Source of the DNA: 188UL27-1 sp038526275
GTDB taxonomy: Bacteria > Pseudomonadota > Alphaproteobacteria > Rhodobacterales > Rhodobacteraceae
Length of the DNA stretch: 64,000 bases
Direction of reading: 5' to 3'
Assembly: GCA_038526275.1 (NCBI GenBank)
Contig: JBCBGY010000002.1
Location: 1 to 64,000 of the forward strand
How positions within the stretch are numbered: the first letter of the stretch is position 1; the number at the start of each line of letters is the position of its first letter. Made by a program: the position numbers and the translations under genes. The notes beneath the pieces were generated by a model that saw nothing but the letters and a program-made list of their open reading frames with translations, searched no databases and had not been told where the DNA came from. This document shows, in pieces, positions 50,808-60,040 of this stretch.

Positions 50808-53171
50808 ATGGCGGTCATGAGCTTGGACGAGTACAATGCGAAGCGGCGGTTTTTGCGGACGCCTGAACCGGTTGGATTACCCGGAACATCCGATAATGAT
50901 GCGTTGCGCTTTGTTGTCCAGCATCATGACAGCAAGCGGCCACACTATGACTTGCGCCTGGAACTGGATGGCGTGTTGCGCAGTTGGGCTGTTCCCGAAG
51001 GCCCCAGCCTGGATCCCGCGCACAAGCGGCTGGCCATCCAGACAGAAGATCACCCGCTGCCCTATCTGGAATTCGAAGGCCACATGCCGGAGGGGGAATA
51101 TGGGGCCGGTCGGATCGCTTTGTGGGATCAGGGCACGTGGGTTGCGGAGGACGACCCAGCCGAGGCTTTAGAAGCCGGTGAGATGAAGTTTCGATTGGCG
51201 GGCAAGAAGTTAACGGGCGGGTGGATGTTGAAGAAGCTGCCCGATGGTGAGAAGCCGTGGCTTCTGATCAAGGAACGCGATCCCGGCGTGGTGAAGGGCT
51301 TTGAGATAACGCCGCCCCGTCACAAACGCCCTCGCAAAGCCGATCCAGCGGGAGAGGAAAGCGCGCTCCCGAAACGGATGAAACCGCAATTGCCGTCCCG
51401 GGTGGACAGCCCGCCCGAAGGCCCGGACTGGCTGCACGAGATCAAGTTTGACGGCTATCGGACGCTCGCGATCAAGTCGGGCGATCAGGTGCGTTTCATC
51501 ACGCGGCAGGGCCTGGACTGGACCGAACGCTATGCAGCCTTGATACCGCATTTCCAAGCGCTCGACTGTGACACCGCGTTGATCGACGGGGAAGTTGCCG
51601 CGCAAGACGGGCGGGGGGCGACCTCGCTCGAACTTTTGCAGGCGGCATTGTCAGAGAACCGCGACTTTGATCTGGTTTTCTACGCTTTCGATCTGGTTCA
51701 TTTGAATGCTCAGGATCTGGCGGGCGTGCCGCTGATTGAGCGCAAGACGCTACTGCGGCGCCTGGTTCCGTTCGAGCCGACCTGCCGTATTCAGTTCAGC
51801 GACCATGTGGAAGGGGGCGGGCGGGCGCTGTTTTCGCAGGTCTGTCGGCTGGGACTGGAAGGGGTCGTATCCAAGCGTCGGGATGCGCCGTACCGCCAGG
51901 AACGGACCACCAGTTGGGTTAAGGCCAAACGGTTCGACGTCGCCCAGTTCGACGTTATTGGCTACACGACCAAGTCCTCGACCCGCCACATCGCTTCGCT
52001 GATCTTGGCGGAGGATGGTGTTTACGCTGGCCGGGCAGGCACAGGATTGTCGCTGGACGAAACGCATGAATGGTTCGACCGGTTGAGCGCGGTCGAAATC
52101 GCCAAGCCCGACATCGAGGTGCCCAAAACCCCGAATGCCCATTTCGTCGGTCAGGGCCAGTTCACAGCTGAAATTTCCTACCGGGGGCGCACGACCAAGA
52201 ACGTTATCCGGCATGCGGCGATTTTGAGTGTAACAGAAACAACGGCGGCGCCTGCGCGTCCTGCCGCCAAACGGCTGATCACGGATCGCGATTTGGCCTC
52301 TATCCGCCTGACCAACCCTGACCGCGAGATGTTTGAAGGCAGCGGCACCACCAAGCTCGACATCGCGCTCTACTATGCGCGGGTCGGTGACTGGATGCTG
52401 CCGCACCTTATGAACCGGCCCGTCACCCTGATCCGCTGTTCGACAGGTAAGGAGAAGGACTGCTTCTACCAGCGCCATGGCTTTTCAGGTCTGCCCGACG
52501 GGGTTGAGACCATGGGCGATACGCGAGACGAGGAGTTCCTGGTGATCCGATCGGCCCAAGGCTTCTTGGGCCTGCCGCAGTTCGGAACGCTGGAGTTTCA
52601 CCCATGGGACTGCACGGTCGACGATCTTGATCACCCGGACCGAATGACCATTGATCTGGATCCGGGTGATGACGTGGATTGGGCCACAGTCATCTCGGCC
52701 GCTGGCATGATCCGTGACCGATTGACCACAATTGGCCTGACTGGCTTTGTGCGGATGACCGGCGGTACGGGGCTGCACTTGGTCGTCCCGTTGATCCGCA
52801 GCGCGGGTTGGGATGTGGCCGCTGCCTTCCTCAAAGGGCTGGCGACCAGCCTAGCCAAGGATCATCCGAAGCTCTTCACCGACAACATACAGAAGGCCAA
52901 TCGCCACGGGCGCATATATGTTGATGTGAACCGTACGCGCTTTGGCACCTCTGCCGTGGCAAGCTACTCTCTCCGGGCCCGTGCGGGCTTCCCGGCTGCC
53001 CTGCCACTGATGTGGCAAGATCTCAGCGCTGCGACACAACCGTCAGAATTCCATCGAAAAAATGCCGTGCTTGCGGTAGAAAAGATGGCGAGGGACCCCT
53101 GGATCGACTTTGACGATGCGCGGACAGAACTGACAGGGCGCATGGTGCAAAGCGTGGGGGCCAAAGGGTGA
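50808..53171 (+). CDS. ligD: Multifunctional NHEJ DNA ligase D (phosphoesterase-ligase-polymerase)
   Basis: End-joining ligase of 787 residues. The 3'-phosphoesterase domain is first (about 35-160): His40, His46, Asp48, Arg50, Arg74, His82 and Tyr86 match the catalytic set of Pseudomonas LigD with a uniform shift of two. The ATP-dependent ligase domain has the adenylated lysine Lys213 in EIKFDGYR and the OB fold near 380-430. The primase/polymerase domain follows from about 500, with the acidic metal motif TIDLDPGDDVDW. Full three-domain enzymes act alone with Ku; it is 13 nt before ku. The first ATG is at 50808; an in-frame ATG at 50817 is equally possible. Confidence 0.96.
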   Translation: MAVMSLDEYNAKRRFLRTPEPVGLPGTSDNDALRFVVQHHDSKRPHYDLRLELDGVLRSWAVPEGPSLDPAHKRLAIQTEDHPLPYLEFEGHMPEGEYGAGRIALWDQGTWVAEDDPAEALEAGEMKFRLAGKKLTGGWMLKKLPDGEKPWLLIKERDPGVVKGFEITPPRHKRPRKADPAGEESALPKRMKPQLPSRVDSPPEGPDWLHEIKFDGYRTLAIKSGDQVRFITRQGLDWTERYAALIPHFQALDCDTALIDGEVAAQDGRGATSLELLQAALSENRDFDLVFYAFDLVHLNAQDLAGVPLIERKTLLRRLVPFEPTCRIQFSDHVEGGGRALFSQVCRLGLEGVVSKRRDAPYRQERTTSWVKAKRFDVAQFDVIGYTTKSSTRHIASLILAEDGVYAGRAGTGLSLDETHEWFDRLSAVEIAKPDIEVPKTPNAHFVGQGQFTAEISYRGRTTKNVIRHAAILSVTETTAAPARPAAKRLITDRDLASIRLTNPDREMFEGSGTTKLDIALYYARVGDWMLPHLMNRPVTLIRCSTGKEKDCFYQRHGFSGLPDGVETMGDTRDEEFLVIRSAQGFLGLPQFGTLEFHPWDCTVDDLDHPDRMTIDLDPGDDVDWATVISAAGMIRDRLTTIGLTGFVRMTGGTGLHLVVPLIRSAGWDVAAAFLKGLATSLAKDHPKLFTDNIQKANRHGRIYVDVNRTRFGTSAVASYSLRARAGFPAALPLMWQDLSAATQPSEFHRKNAVLAVEKMARDPWIDFDDARTELTGRMVQSVGAKG

Positions 53172-53184
53172 AAGGGACGACTGG

Positions 53185-54048
53185 ATGGCACCGCGCGCAT
53201 ATTGGAAGGGCTACTTGAAACTGTCTTTGGTTTCGTGCCCGGTAAAACTTTATTCGGCCACGACGACGGCCAACAAGATCAGCTTCAACCAACTGCACAA
53301 GGACACGATGAACCGGGTGCAGATGAAGTATCACGACCCCGAGTTGGGCGAGATCGAACGGTCTGATCTGGTCAAAGGCTACCAGTTCGAGAAAGACAAA
53401 TATGTCGTGATCGAGAAGGAAGAGCTGGAGTCAATCCAGATCGAATCCAACAAGACGATTGAGATTGAAGGCTTCGTTGATGCCTCTGAAATCGATAATC
53501 TCTACCTTGATAGCCCCTATTTTCTGGGGCCCGACGGCCCGGTGGCAGAAGAAACCTATGGCGTGATCCGCGAAGCGCTGGAGCGGACCAATAAGATCGG
53601 GATTGCCCGGATCGTTTTGTCCAGCCGCGAGCGGATCATATCGCTGGCGCCTTATGGCGACGGGATGGTGCTGACCACGCTTCGGTCAAAGAATGAGGTG
53701 CGCGATGCGGCGCATTACTTTGATGACGTCAACTTCGAGCCCAATGACGAACTGATGGCCATGGCGGAGATGATCATCAATCAGAAGGTCATGGAATTCG
53801 ACCCGGACCAGTTTGAAGATCGCTACGAAGCGGCTCTGATGGAACTGGTGAAGGCGAAGATCGCTGGCAAGGAGCCGGTCATCTCCAAAGCGCCGGAGCA
53901 AGGCAAGGTCGTGAACCTGATGGATGCGCTGAAAGCCTCTCTGGAGGAAGAACGCGCGCCCGCGGCGGCCAGCAAGCCGAAGGCTGCTGCGAAGGCCAAG
54001 CCAGCGGCGAAAACCAAGCGCGCACCGGCGAAGAAGAAAACCGCCTAA
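53185..54048 (+). CDS. ku: Ku protein for non-homologous end joining
   Basis: DNA-end-binding protein of 287 residues that forms a ring around broken ends and recruits LigD. The core (AYWKGYLKLSLVSCPVKLYSAT ... YLDSPYFLGPDG) is typical and the C-terminus is a Lys/Ala-rich tail (KAKPAAKTKRAPAKKKTA) that in other bacterial Ku proteins contacts DNA or ligase. It is 13 nt after ligD, in the usual order, and 6 nt before the next gene. Confidence 0.96.
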   Translation: MAPRAYWKGYLKLSLVSCPVKLYSATTTANKISFNQLHKDTMNRVQMKYHDPELGEIERSDLVKGYQFEKDKYVVIEKEELESIQIESNKTIEIEGFVDASEIDNLYLDSPYFLGPDGPVAEETYGVIREALERTNKIGIARIVLSSRERIISLAPYGDGMVLTTLRSKNEVRDAAHYFDDVNFEPNDELMAMAEMIINQKVMEFDPDQFEDRYEAALMELVKAKIAGKEPVISKAPEQGKVVNLMDALKASLEEERAPAAASKPKAAAKAKPAAKTKRAPAKKKTA

Positions 54049-54054
54049 CCCCCC

Positions 54055-55128
54055 GTGCTGGGGGCGCCCAAGACCGTCACGCTTTTTGGGCGGTTCAAAC
54101 TGTTGCCCCGTGCGCAGGTCGGGCAGTTGTTGCAAGCCCGTGGCGCGCGGGAGGTCAAGGATCTGACCCGCACGTCTGATCTGTTGGCCGTTGGGTCTGG
54201 TGCCACGAACCTGATTGCCAGTGGAGCCTTGGGGAGGCGGTTGTCCGAGGCATCGTCGCGGCAGATTCCAATCTACGGAGAGGCCCGGCTGCTAGAAATG
54301 CTTGAAGGCCGGGACGAGACAGACGCGACACTAGATACTGCACCATTGAAGGCAGAGCCTGATCTGCTCGGGTTTTTGGCCGCATTCGATTTGATCCATA
54401 TGGATGGGGGTAAGATCAGGTTCAGCGATGCCGATATGATCAGGGGCGCTCAGCAACTACGCGACAGCGGCACCGATCTTGTCACACTGATCCAGGCCTT
54501 GCAGCAACGCAGGCAAGCGCCCAAGGGGCGCCATCGTTTGAGCCTCGCGGCGGACGGTACCCCTGTCCTTCAATGGGAAGACGGCGTGACAACGATGACG
54601 GGTCAGGGGCTATTGCCTTTGACGGAAGGCGAAGATTTGGACCTTGCGTTCGAGGCCGCGTTAGAAGCAGAGGAGAGCGATGATCTTAGGGAGGCGGTTC
54701 GGCTTTATGATCTGTGCACGCGTCATGACCGAACGGACCCGATAGCGCCATTCAACTTGGGCAATGTGCTGATGCAGATGGAAGATCATGCGGGTGCCAA
54801 GCTGGCCTTCCAGCGCGCGCTGGCGCGGCGACCGAAATTTCCCGAAGCGCACTACAATTTGGCGATTTGTCTGGAAAAAACCGGTGATCCGCCGGGCGCG
54901 ACTGATCATCTGAAGCAAGCCTTGGACCAGGATCCCGATTATGCGGAAGCGATGTTCAACCTGGCCCAGTTGGAATTGGCACAGGACAGGCCTGAGGCGG
55001 CACTGTCCCTGTTTCGAAGGTTCCTTGGCCATTCCAGTTCGGACCATCTGATACATCAGGCCCGCAAGGCTATCACCCTGATCGAGCGGACTGTCCCGGG
55101 ACGCCATCGCCCCGGGACCAAAGGCTAG
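54055..55128 (+). CDS. BRCT-like / MerR-like HTH / TPR protein in the NHEJ operon
   Basis: Unrecognised protein of 357 residues starting with GTG 6 nt after the ku stop, so it is almost certainly co-translated. Residues 5-84 look like a BRCT fold (KTVTLFGRFKLLP ... GAREVKDLTRTSDLLAVGSGA ... IPIYGEARLLEML), a module that binds phosphopeptides or DNA ends. Residues 103-152 resemble a MerR-type helix-turn-helix (FLAAFDLIHMDGGKIRFSDADMIRGAQQLRDSG). Residues 210-330 are TPR repeats (LGNVLMQMEDHAGAKLAFQRAL, AHYNLAICLEKTGD, MFNLAQLELAQDRPEAAL). The combination next to Ku and LigD suggests a NHEJ scaffold or regulator. I know of no named function. Its stop overlaps the amt stop on the other strand. 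Confidence 0.72.
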   Translation: MLGAPKTVTLFGRFKLLPRAQVGQLLQARGAREVKDLTRTSDLLAVGSGATNLIASGALGRRLSEASSRQIPIYGEARLLEMLEGRDETDATLDTAPLKAEPDLLGFLAAFDLIHMDGGKIRFSDADMIRGAQQLRDSGTDLVTLIQALQQRRQAPKGRHRLSLAADGTPVLQWEDGVTTMTGQGLLPLTEGEDLDLAFEAALEAEESDDLREAVRLYDLCTRHDRTDPIAPFNLGNVLMQMEDHAGAKLAFQRALARRPKFPEAHYNLAICLEKTGDPPGATDHLKQALDQDPDYAEAMFNLAQLELAQDRPEAALSLFRRFLGHSSSDHLIHQARKAITLIERTVPGRHRPGTKG

Positions 55129-56423
55129 TTGGCGGCGAACTCGGGATAGCCTTCCTGGCCAAGTTCGTTCAGATCGATGCCGTTGCGTTCGCTGTCTTCG
55201 CTGACCCGGAGGCTCATCACTTTGGACAGCACGGTCCAGACGATTAAGGAAGCGATCAAGACGAAGCCCAGGATGATGCCAATAGAGGCAAGCTGCCCGA
55301 ACCAGGTTGCGTCTGGATTGCTGAGCAACACGGCAATGGTTCCCCACACGCCGCAGAACAGATGTACCGGGATGGCACCAACAACATCATCGATCTTCAG
55401 CCGATCGAGCAGCGGCACGGACAGCACCACGATGATCCCGCCGACAGCACCGATGAGGAAGGCAAGGTAAGGCGCGGGGAAGAGCGGCCCGGCTGTGATA
55501 GCGACCAAACCCGCCAACGCGCCGTTGATCAGGAAGGTCAGGTCAATCTGACGGAACTTCATGTACGAGGCCACCATTGCTGCCAGGACACCACCGGCTG
55601 CGGCGAGGTTGGTATTAACGAGGATCCGCGAAACACTGGCGGCGTCTGCTTCGGTGGCAAAGCTGATATGGGAGCCCGCCGTAAATCCAAACCACCCCAT
55701 CCAAAGGATGATCGCGCCGAGCGTGGCCAAAGGCAGGTTTGATCCTGGCATCGGCATGGCCATACCGTCCCGGAACCGTCCTTCGCGTGACCCTACGACA
55801 TACACACCAGCCAGGGCTGCTGCGCCACCGACAACGTGCACGACCGTACCGCCGGCCAAGTCATAGAACCCGAACATGGACGACAGGAACCCGCCGCCCC
55901 AAACCCAGGATGCCTGGATCGGGTAGATAACTGCCGTCAGGACGGCGGTGAATACGAGGAACGGGACCAGCCGCAAACGCTCTGCCAAGGCACCGGAAAC
56001 AATCGAGGCAGTGGCTGCACAGAACATCATCTGGTAAAAGACGTTGGCCCCAGTTGCGAGCTTCCCGTCAGCTGCGGTTTCACCAGTCGCGAGTGAGACC
56101 AAACCGGACGTCCCGAATATGCCTGGAACGATCCAAGATCCTTCGGGGAACATCAGGGAATAACCCAGGAAGTAAAAACAGGTGGACGCCACAGCGAACA
56201 AGCCAATGTTCTTCGCGCATTGCATCGCAACGCTGGTCGCGCGGACAAATCCTGTTTCCAGCATTGTGAAACCGGCAGCCATCCACATAACCAGGATCGC
56301 GGCAAAAACGGTAAACATCGTATTCAGCACCAGGTTTGGCGGTACTGAAGAAGCCTCTTGGGCCATAACCGGTCCGCCAACCAAGGCAAGAACCGCGGCC
56401 GCGGAAAGTAGGCGCGAAATCAT
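55125..56423 (-). CDS. amtB: Ammonium transporter (Amt/MEP/Rh family)
   Basis: Inner-membrane ammonium channel of 432 residues with 11 predicted helices and a cleavable leader (GGPVMAQEA). Twin pore histidines are visible in GGTVVHVVGGAA and PVHLFCGVWGTIAV, along with the pore-lining FTMLETGFVRATSVAMQCAKNIG segment. The ATG at 56423 has GAGGAG six nt upstream and is preferred to the in-frame start at 56441. No PII gene lies next to it. Divergent from the iron-binding protein. Confidence 0.93.
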   Translation of the reverse strand: MISRLLSAAAVLALVGGPVMAQEASSVPPNLVLNTMFTVFAAILVMWMAAGFTMLETGFVRATSVAMQCAKNIGLFAVASTCFYFLGYSLMFPEGSWIVPGIFGTSGLVSLATGETAADGKLATGANVFYQMMFCAATASIVSGALAERLRLVPFLVFTAVLTAVIYPIQASWVWGGGFLSSMFGFYDLAGGTVVHVVGGAAALAGVYVVGSREGRFRDGMAMPMPGSNLPLATLGAIILWMGWFGFTAGSHISFATEADAASVSRILVNTNLAAAGGVLAAMVASYMKFRQIDLTFLINGALAGLVAITAGPLFPAPYLAFLIGAVGGIIVVLSVPLLDRLKIDDVVGAIPVHLFCGVWGTIAVLLSNPDATWFGQLASIGIILGFVLIASLIVWTVLSKVMSLRVSEDSERNGIDLNELGQEGYPEFAAN

Positions 56424-56764
56424 AACAAACTCCTCACACATGATACCGAACCGGTCAGGGAGGCCGATTCAATTAGGGCACCTGTCAACTATGATGAAAA
56501 ATAGGGCGTAATTTTGCCAGTTTGCTAACATTCTGGGACGTTTGAGAACTTTTCTTGTAACCCGTTGGAATTTCGCATCAAAATTTACCCCATCGAACAT
56601 TGCTCCGGTACCCCATCAGGGCCGCTTGGTCGCAATTCGGGCCAGAAAAGGGAGCCATGGTAAAATGGCGGCTGTTGACTGACAAAATTACTCAGAATAC
56701 TTGCGGGCGCAGAAACTTTCTGTAACCTAGTTTTTCAGTAAGATATTTTTCCAGGGAGATTCCC
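56424..56764. other. Divergent intergenic region amtB / iron-binding protein
   Basis: 341 nt without a gene. It should carry both promoters. Apart from the candidate iron box at 56680-56694, I see no NtrC or sigma-54 site that can be defended. Confidence 0.6.
56680..56694. promoter_or_regulatory. Candidate iron-responsive box (TGA-N9-TCA)
   Basis: TGACAAAATTACTCA fits the TGA-N9-TCA pattern reported for RirA/iron-box sites in alphaproteobacteria. It is 71 nt upstream of the iron-binding-protein start. The pattern is short, so chance occurrence is possible. Confidence 0.4.
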
Positions 56765-57787
56765 ATGCCGCTGTCCGCCACTCACATCGCTCTCACGACG
56801 AGCCTCACCCTTTTCGCGGGGACGGCTTTGGCCGAGGGCGTCGTGAACCTGTACTCCTCACGCCACTACGACACGGACGAGCGGCTCTACTCGGATTTTA
56901 CCGATGCTACCGGCATTACCATCAATCGGATCGAAGGCAACGCGGATGAGCTTATCGCGCGCTTGCAGGCCGAAGGGCAGAACTCCCCGGCGGATGTGCT
57001 GCTCACCGTGGACACATCGCGATTGGAACGGGCCAAGGGTGCGGGCGTTTTGCAATCCATCGACAGTTCCCTTCTGGAAGCACGGATCCCTGCAAGTCTT
57101 CAGGATGCCGACAACCAGTGGTTTGGCTTCAGCCAGCGTGCGCGGATCATCTTTTACGACAAAGCCGACGTGACTGAACCTCCCATGGACTATGTCAGCC
57201 TTGCTGATCCGGCCTATCAGGGCATGGTCTGCCACCGCTCATCCACTAACGTTTACTCGCAAACGCTGCTCAGTGCGGTGATTGAAAACCACGGTCCGGA
57301 AGGTGCCAAAGCATGGGCCGACGGGATGGTTGCGAACTTCGCGCGCCCACCCCAAGGCGGCGACACAGATCAGCTGCGCGGCCTCGTCTCTGGCGAATGC
57401 GACATTGCAATCTCCAACACCTACTATTTCGCCCGTGCTCTCCGCAAAGATGTCGATGGTTTGCCCGCAGATGCTCTGGCGAACATCGGATGGGTGTTCC
57501 CGGCTCAGAATGCCGAAGGCGCTCATATGAACCTTTCCGGTGGTGGTGTTGCAGCCCATGCGCCGAACCGCGAGAACGCCATCAATTTCCTGGAATACCT
57601 GGCGTCGGATCAGGCCCAGCAATATTTCAGCGCGGGCAATGATGAATATCCGGCCGTGCCAGGTGTCGGGCTGAGCGAAAGCGTAGCCCAGCTGGGTCTT
57701 TTCCGCCCCGACGCCGTTGATCTTAGTGCCGTCGCGCAGAACATCGCAGAGGCTCAGGCCATCTTCGGTTCTGTCGGCTGGAAGTAG
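56765..57787 (+). CDS. Fe(3+) ABC solute-binding protein (FutA/FbpA type)
   Basis: Periplasmic ferric-iron receptor of 340 residues with a Sec leader ending TALA-EG. Tyrosines used for iron are visible: Tyr-Ser-Ser-Arg-His-Tyr at the start of the mature part and the paired Tyr in AISNTYYFARAL. GGGAGAT precedes the ATG. The permease and ATPase of the importer are not adjacent; instead a terminator follows, so the receptor is expressed alone. Confidence 0.9.
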   Translation: MPLSATHIALTTSLTLFAGTALAEGVVNLYSSRHYDTDERLYSDFTDATGITINRIEGNADELIARLQAEGQNSPADVLLTVDTSRLERAKGAGVLQSIDSSLLEARIPASLQDADNQWFGFSQRARIIFYDKADVTEPPMDYVSLADPAYQGMVCHRSSTNVYSQTLLSAVIENHGPEGAKAWADGMVANFARPPQGGDTDQLRGLVSGECDIAISNTYYFARALRKDVDGLPADALANIGWVFPAQNAEGAHMNLSGGGVAAHAPNRENAINFLEYLASDQAQQYFSAGNDEYPAVPGVGLSESVAQLGLFRPDAVDLSAVAQNIAEAQAIFGSVGWK

Positions 57788-57793
57788 CAATTT

Positions 57794-57820
57794 GCGCCGG
57801 GCACGTCTTGTACCCGGCGC
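57794..57820 (+). terminator. Stem-loop after the iron-binding protein gene
   Basis: GCGCCGGG (57794-57801) pairs exactly with CCCGGCGC (57813-57820) around an 11-nt loop, 6 nt after the stop and followed by TTCTC. Likely terminator. Confidence 0.7.
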
Positions 57821-57842
57821 TTCTCAAAACAGGATGTGAGCC

Positions 57843-58100
57843 ATGGCAAAGATCCAAAGCCCCTGCATCGGCGTTTGCAAATTCAAACGCGAGGGCCATT
57901 GCCTTGGCTGTTCGATGACCAAGGACCAGAAGTCGGCGTTCAAGTCTTTGAAGCGAAGCAAGCACCAAGAAGCATTCGTCGCGATGCTCATGGCTCAGCA
58001 AAGACAAATGGGGCGATATACCCATTGGTTGCCTGAATATCTTCGCAAATGCCTGAAGAAGGGCAAAAAACCCGCTGATACCGTGCGAAAGGCCGCCTGA
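57843..58100 (+). CDS. DUF1289 family small Cys-rich protein
   Basis: Protein of 85 residues with the DUF1289 motif: Cys residues in SPCIGVCKF and GHCLGCSMT, which look metal-binding. Function unknown for the family. Basic C-terminus. It sits alone behind the iron-binding-protein terminator; a link to iron-sulfur or redox biology is only suggestive. Confidence 0.85.
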   Translation: MAKIQSPCIGVCKFKREGHCLGCSMTKDQKSAFKSLKRSKHQEAFVAMLMAQQRQMGRYTHWLPEYLRKCLKKGKKPADTVRKAA

Positions 58101-58175
58101 AGGAAAATCGGGTTCCCCAACCAGCTTTTGCAGTTCGGGCTTTGCGCATGCGCGTAATCGCTGTATTTTGCTTAT

Positions 58176-59195
58176 ATGAAGCCGCCCGAGCAGAGACAAA
58201 GCATCTACGACCCAGAGGAACCATCAGATGATGACGACCTTTGGTTCATGCCGGGGCCGTTGGCGGAAGATACCGGCCTTTTGCCGCCCTTGCCTCGGGC
58301 GGGTCCATCGGAGAGCGACCAGATCGGCGATTGGGTTCGCGCCGAGGCTGCGAACGCCGCGCGTTTGGCCCGCGTGGCCGCGCGGTTGGGGGCGCTGGAC
58401 GATCGGTTGTTGCGCGGGCCAGAGGGCTGGCGCCATCGATTGGCGCTGGTCGAGGCCTCCGCCCTCAGTTGGTTCGCCGGAGGCAGGGTAACCGAAGATC
58501 GCCTGGGACTGTGGATCGCTTTGCGCACAGGCTCGGTCCAGGAAGACCCCGTAGCTTTGCAGCGCGCTGGCTGGGCCATGCGGCGCTTGTCGGGTGGGCC
58601 GGGTTTGGATGGTGGCGTGGCGGCGTTTCTTGGACGGACGTCAGGTACCGACGACCGCTTTGCCGACTGGGATAACCTCATATCCCAAGCGATGACACTG
58701 CATCCGATTACCCGAGCAGCCTTCGCTTTCCATCTGTGGCATCTGGCGAGCGAAGGGATTGGCGCAGACCCTTTAGAAGCCGCGATCATTGCGTGCCGCA
58801 TGGCACTGGCAGAAGGGCAGGGCGGCGCCCTCTTCGCGCCAATCGCCATGGGTGGCACGGCTGGCTTGCGCGCTCAAGGAGCGCCCGAAACCCGGATCCC
58901 GATTTGGCTCGACGCGATGGAACGATCGCTTTTGACGGCGATGCGATTGCTGGATCAGATCGAGGAATGGCAGGTCCGCGCCGAGACGGCCACGACGGAT
59001 CTATCGGGTCGCACTCCCGGTATGTTGATCGAAACACTACGTGATTGGCCCTATATTTCGGCCCCCATGGCAGACAGTCTGACCGGGGCCAGCCGCGCCG
59101 CGGTCCAGCGCAATTTCCTGGAACTGGAACGCCGGGGCCTCGCAAGCGAGGTCACCGGCCATGGCCGTTTTCGGATCTGGCGGGCCTCATTGTAA
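58176..59195 (+). CDS. DUF1612-like helix-turn-helix protein
   Basis: Protein of 339 residues, not firmly identified. The N-terminal 40 residues are acidic and Pro-rich (EEPSDDDDLWFMPGPL). The middle is all-helical (SALSWFAGGRVTEDRLGLWIALRTGS). The C-terminus is a winged HTH (LTGASRAAVQRNFLELERRGLASEVTGHGRFRIW). The overall shape recalls DUF1612/HTH proteins found on rhizobial and roseobacter plasmids. Probably a DNA-binding accessory protein; no target visible. Confidence 0.6.
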   Translation: MKPPEQRQSIYDPEEPSDDDDLWFMPGPLAEDTGLLPPLPRAGPSESDQIGDWVRAEAANAARLARVAARLGALDDRLLRGPEGWRHRLALVEASALSWFAGGRVTEDRLGLWIALRTGSVQEDPVALQRAGWAMRRLSGGPGLDGGVAAFLGRTSGTDDRFADWDNLISQAMTLHPITRAAFAFHLWHLASEGIGADPLEAAIIACRMALAEGQGGALFAPIAMGGTAGLRAQGAPETRIPIWLDAMERSLLTAMRLLDQIEEWQVRAETATTDLSGRTPGMLIETLRDWPYISAPMADSLTGASRAAVQRNFLELERRGLASEVTGHGRFRIWRASL

Positions 59196-59259
59196 CCCGG
59201 TCCCTCAATTCGCACCAAAAATTTCCTTTCTTATTGGCCAAAATACTTCCGCCGGAGGC

Positions 59260-59278
59260 GCCGCGCGGCACGCGCGGC
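59260..59278. repeat. G/C-rich hairpin between convergent genes
   Basis: GCCGCGCG (59260-59267) and CGCGCGGC (59271-59278) are exact complements with a 3-nt loop. It lies in the 142-nt gap between two convergent genes and follows an AAAATACTTCCGCCGGAGGC stretch of a kind I recall as a dispersed intergenic repeat in Rhodobacterales. Could be a bidirectional terminator. Confidence 0.5.
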
Positions 59279-59337
59279 CGGGCCCAACGTTTGGCAAGGC
59301 CGGAAGGCCGCGGTCAAAGGGCGGGAGAGCCTCCCCG

Positions 59338-59994
59338 TCACTCCGCGGCAGGTTTGAGCCGGGACAGAAGATGGTGAAACTTTTCGCCCTGAACCGCAAC
59401 ATGGTTCCGGATGGTCTGGGAAGCTCTGTCGGCGTCGCCCTTTTCCAAAGCGGCGACAATCGCCAAATGTTCGTCCAAAGATTGGCGCAGTCGACCGCGC
59501 AATTGCAACTGTACTCGCCGAAAGGGCTGCAGGCGACGCTGCAATTTGAGACATTCCTGTTCCAGAAATCCATTGCCCGATTGCTGGTAAATCAGTGCGT
59601 GAAAAAATTCGTTCTCCCGATAGTAGGCATCGGTGTCACCTTCGGTTGCGGAAACGGCGCATCGCTCATTGATCACACGTAGATCCAAGAGCGCGGTGTT
59701 CGATATCCGCAAGGCCGCAAACCGAACGCACGCCGCCTCCAACTCCGCCATAACCTCAAACATTTCGATCAGTTGGACAGGGCTCGGATGACGAACAAAT
59801 ACGCCTCGGCGCGGAAGTTGTTCCACAAGACCGGAATTCGCCAACCGCAGTAGCGCTTCTCGGATCGGAGTGCGCGAGACGTTGAACCGCTCCGCAAGCT
59901 GGACCTCGTCCAGGCGCTGACCATCGACAAAGCTGCCGTCGAAAATCAGGCCTTCCACCTCGTCCGCAATAATATCGGCGCGCTTACGTCCCAT
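59338..59994 (-). CDS. matR: GntR-family (FCD) regulator, probable malonate regulator MatR
   Basis: Regulator of 218 residues. The HTH is near the N-terminus (VQLAERFNVSRTPIREALLRLANSGLVEQLPRRGVFV) and the FCD effector domain follows. It is divergent from a TRAP operon that ends in malonyl-CoA decarboxylase, the arrangement of rhizobial malonate loci, so malonate or malonyl-CoA is the likely effector. A perfect palindrome lies in the shared promoter. Confidence 0.85.
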   Translation of the reverse strand: MGRKRADIIADEVEGLIFDGSFVDGQRLDEVQLAERFNVSRTPIREALLRLANSGLVEQLPRRGVFVRHPSPVQLIEMFEVMAELEAACVRFAALRISNTALLDLRVINERCAVSATEGDTDAYYRENEFFHALIYQQSGNGFLEQECLKLQRRLQPFRRVQLQLRGRLRQSLDEHLAIVAALEKGDADRASQTIRNHVAVQGEKFHHLLSRLKPAAE

Positions 59995-60040
59995 GGGTCA
60001 ATCATAATCCGGTTGGCTTTTGCACGCAATACACTCAGCC

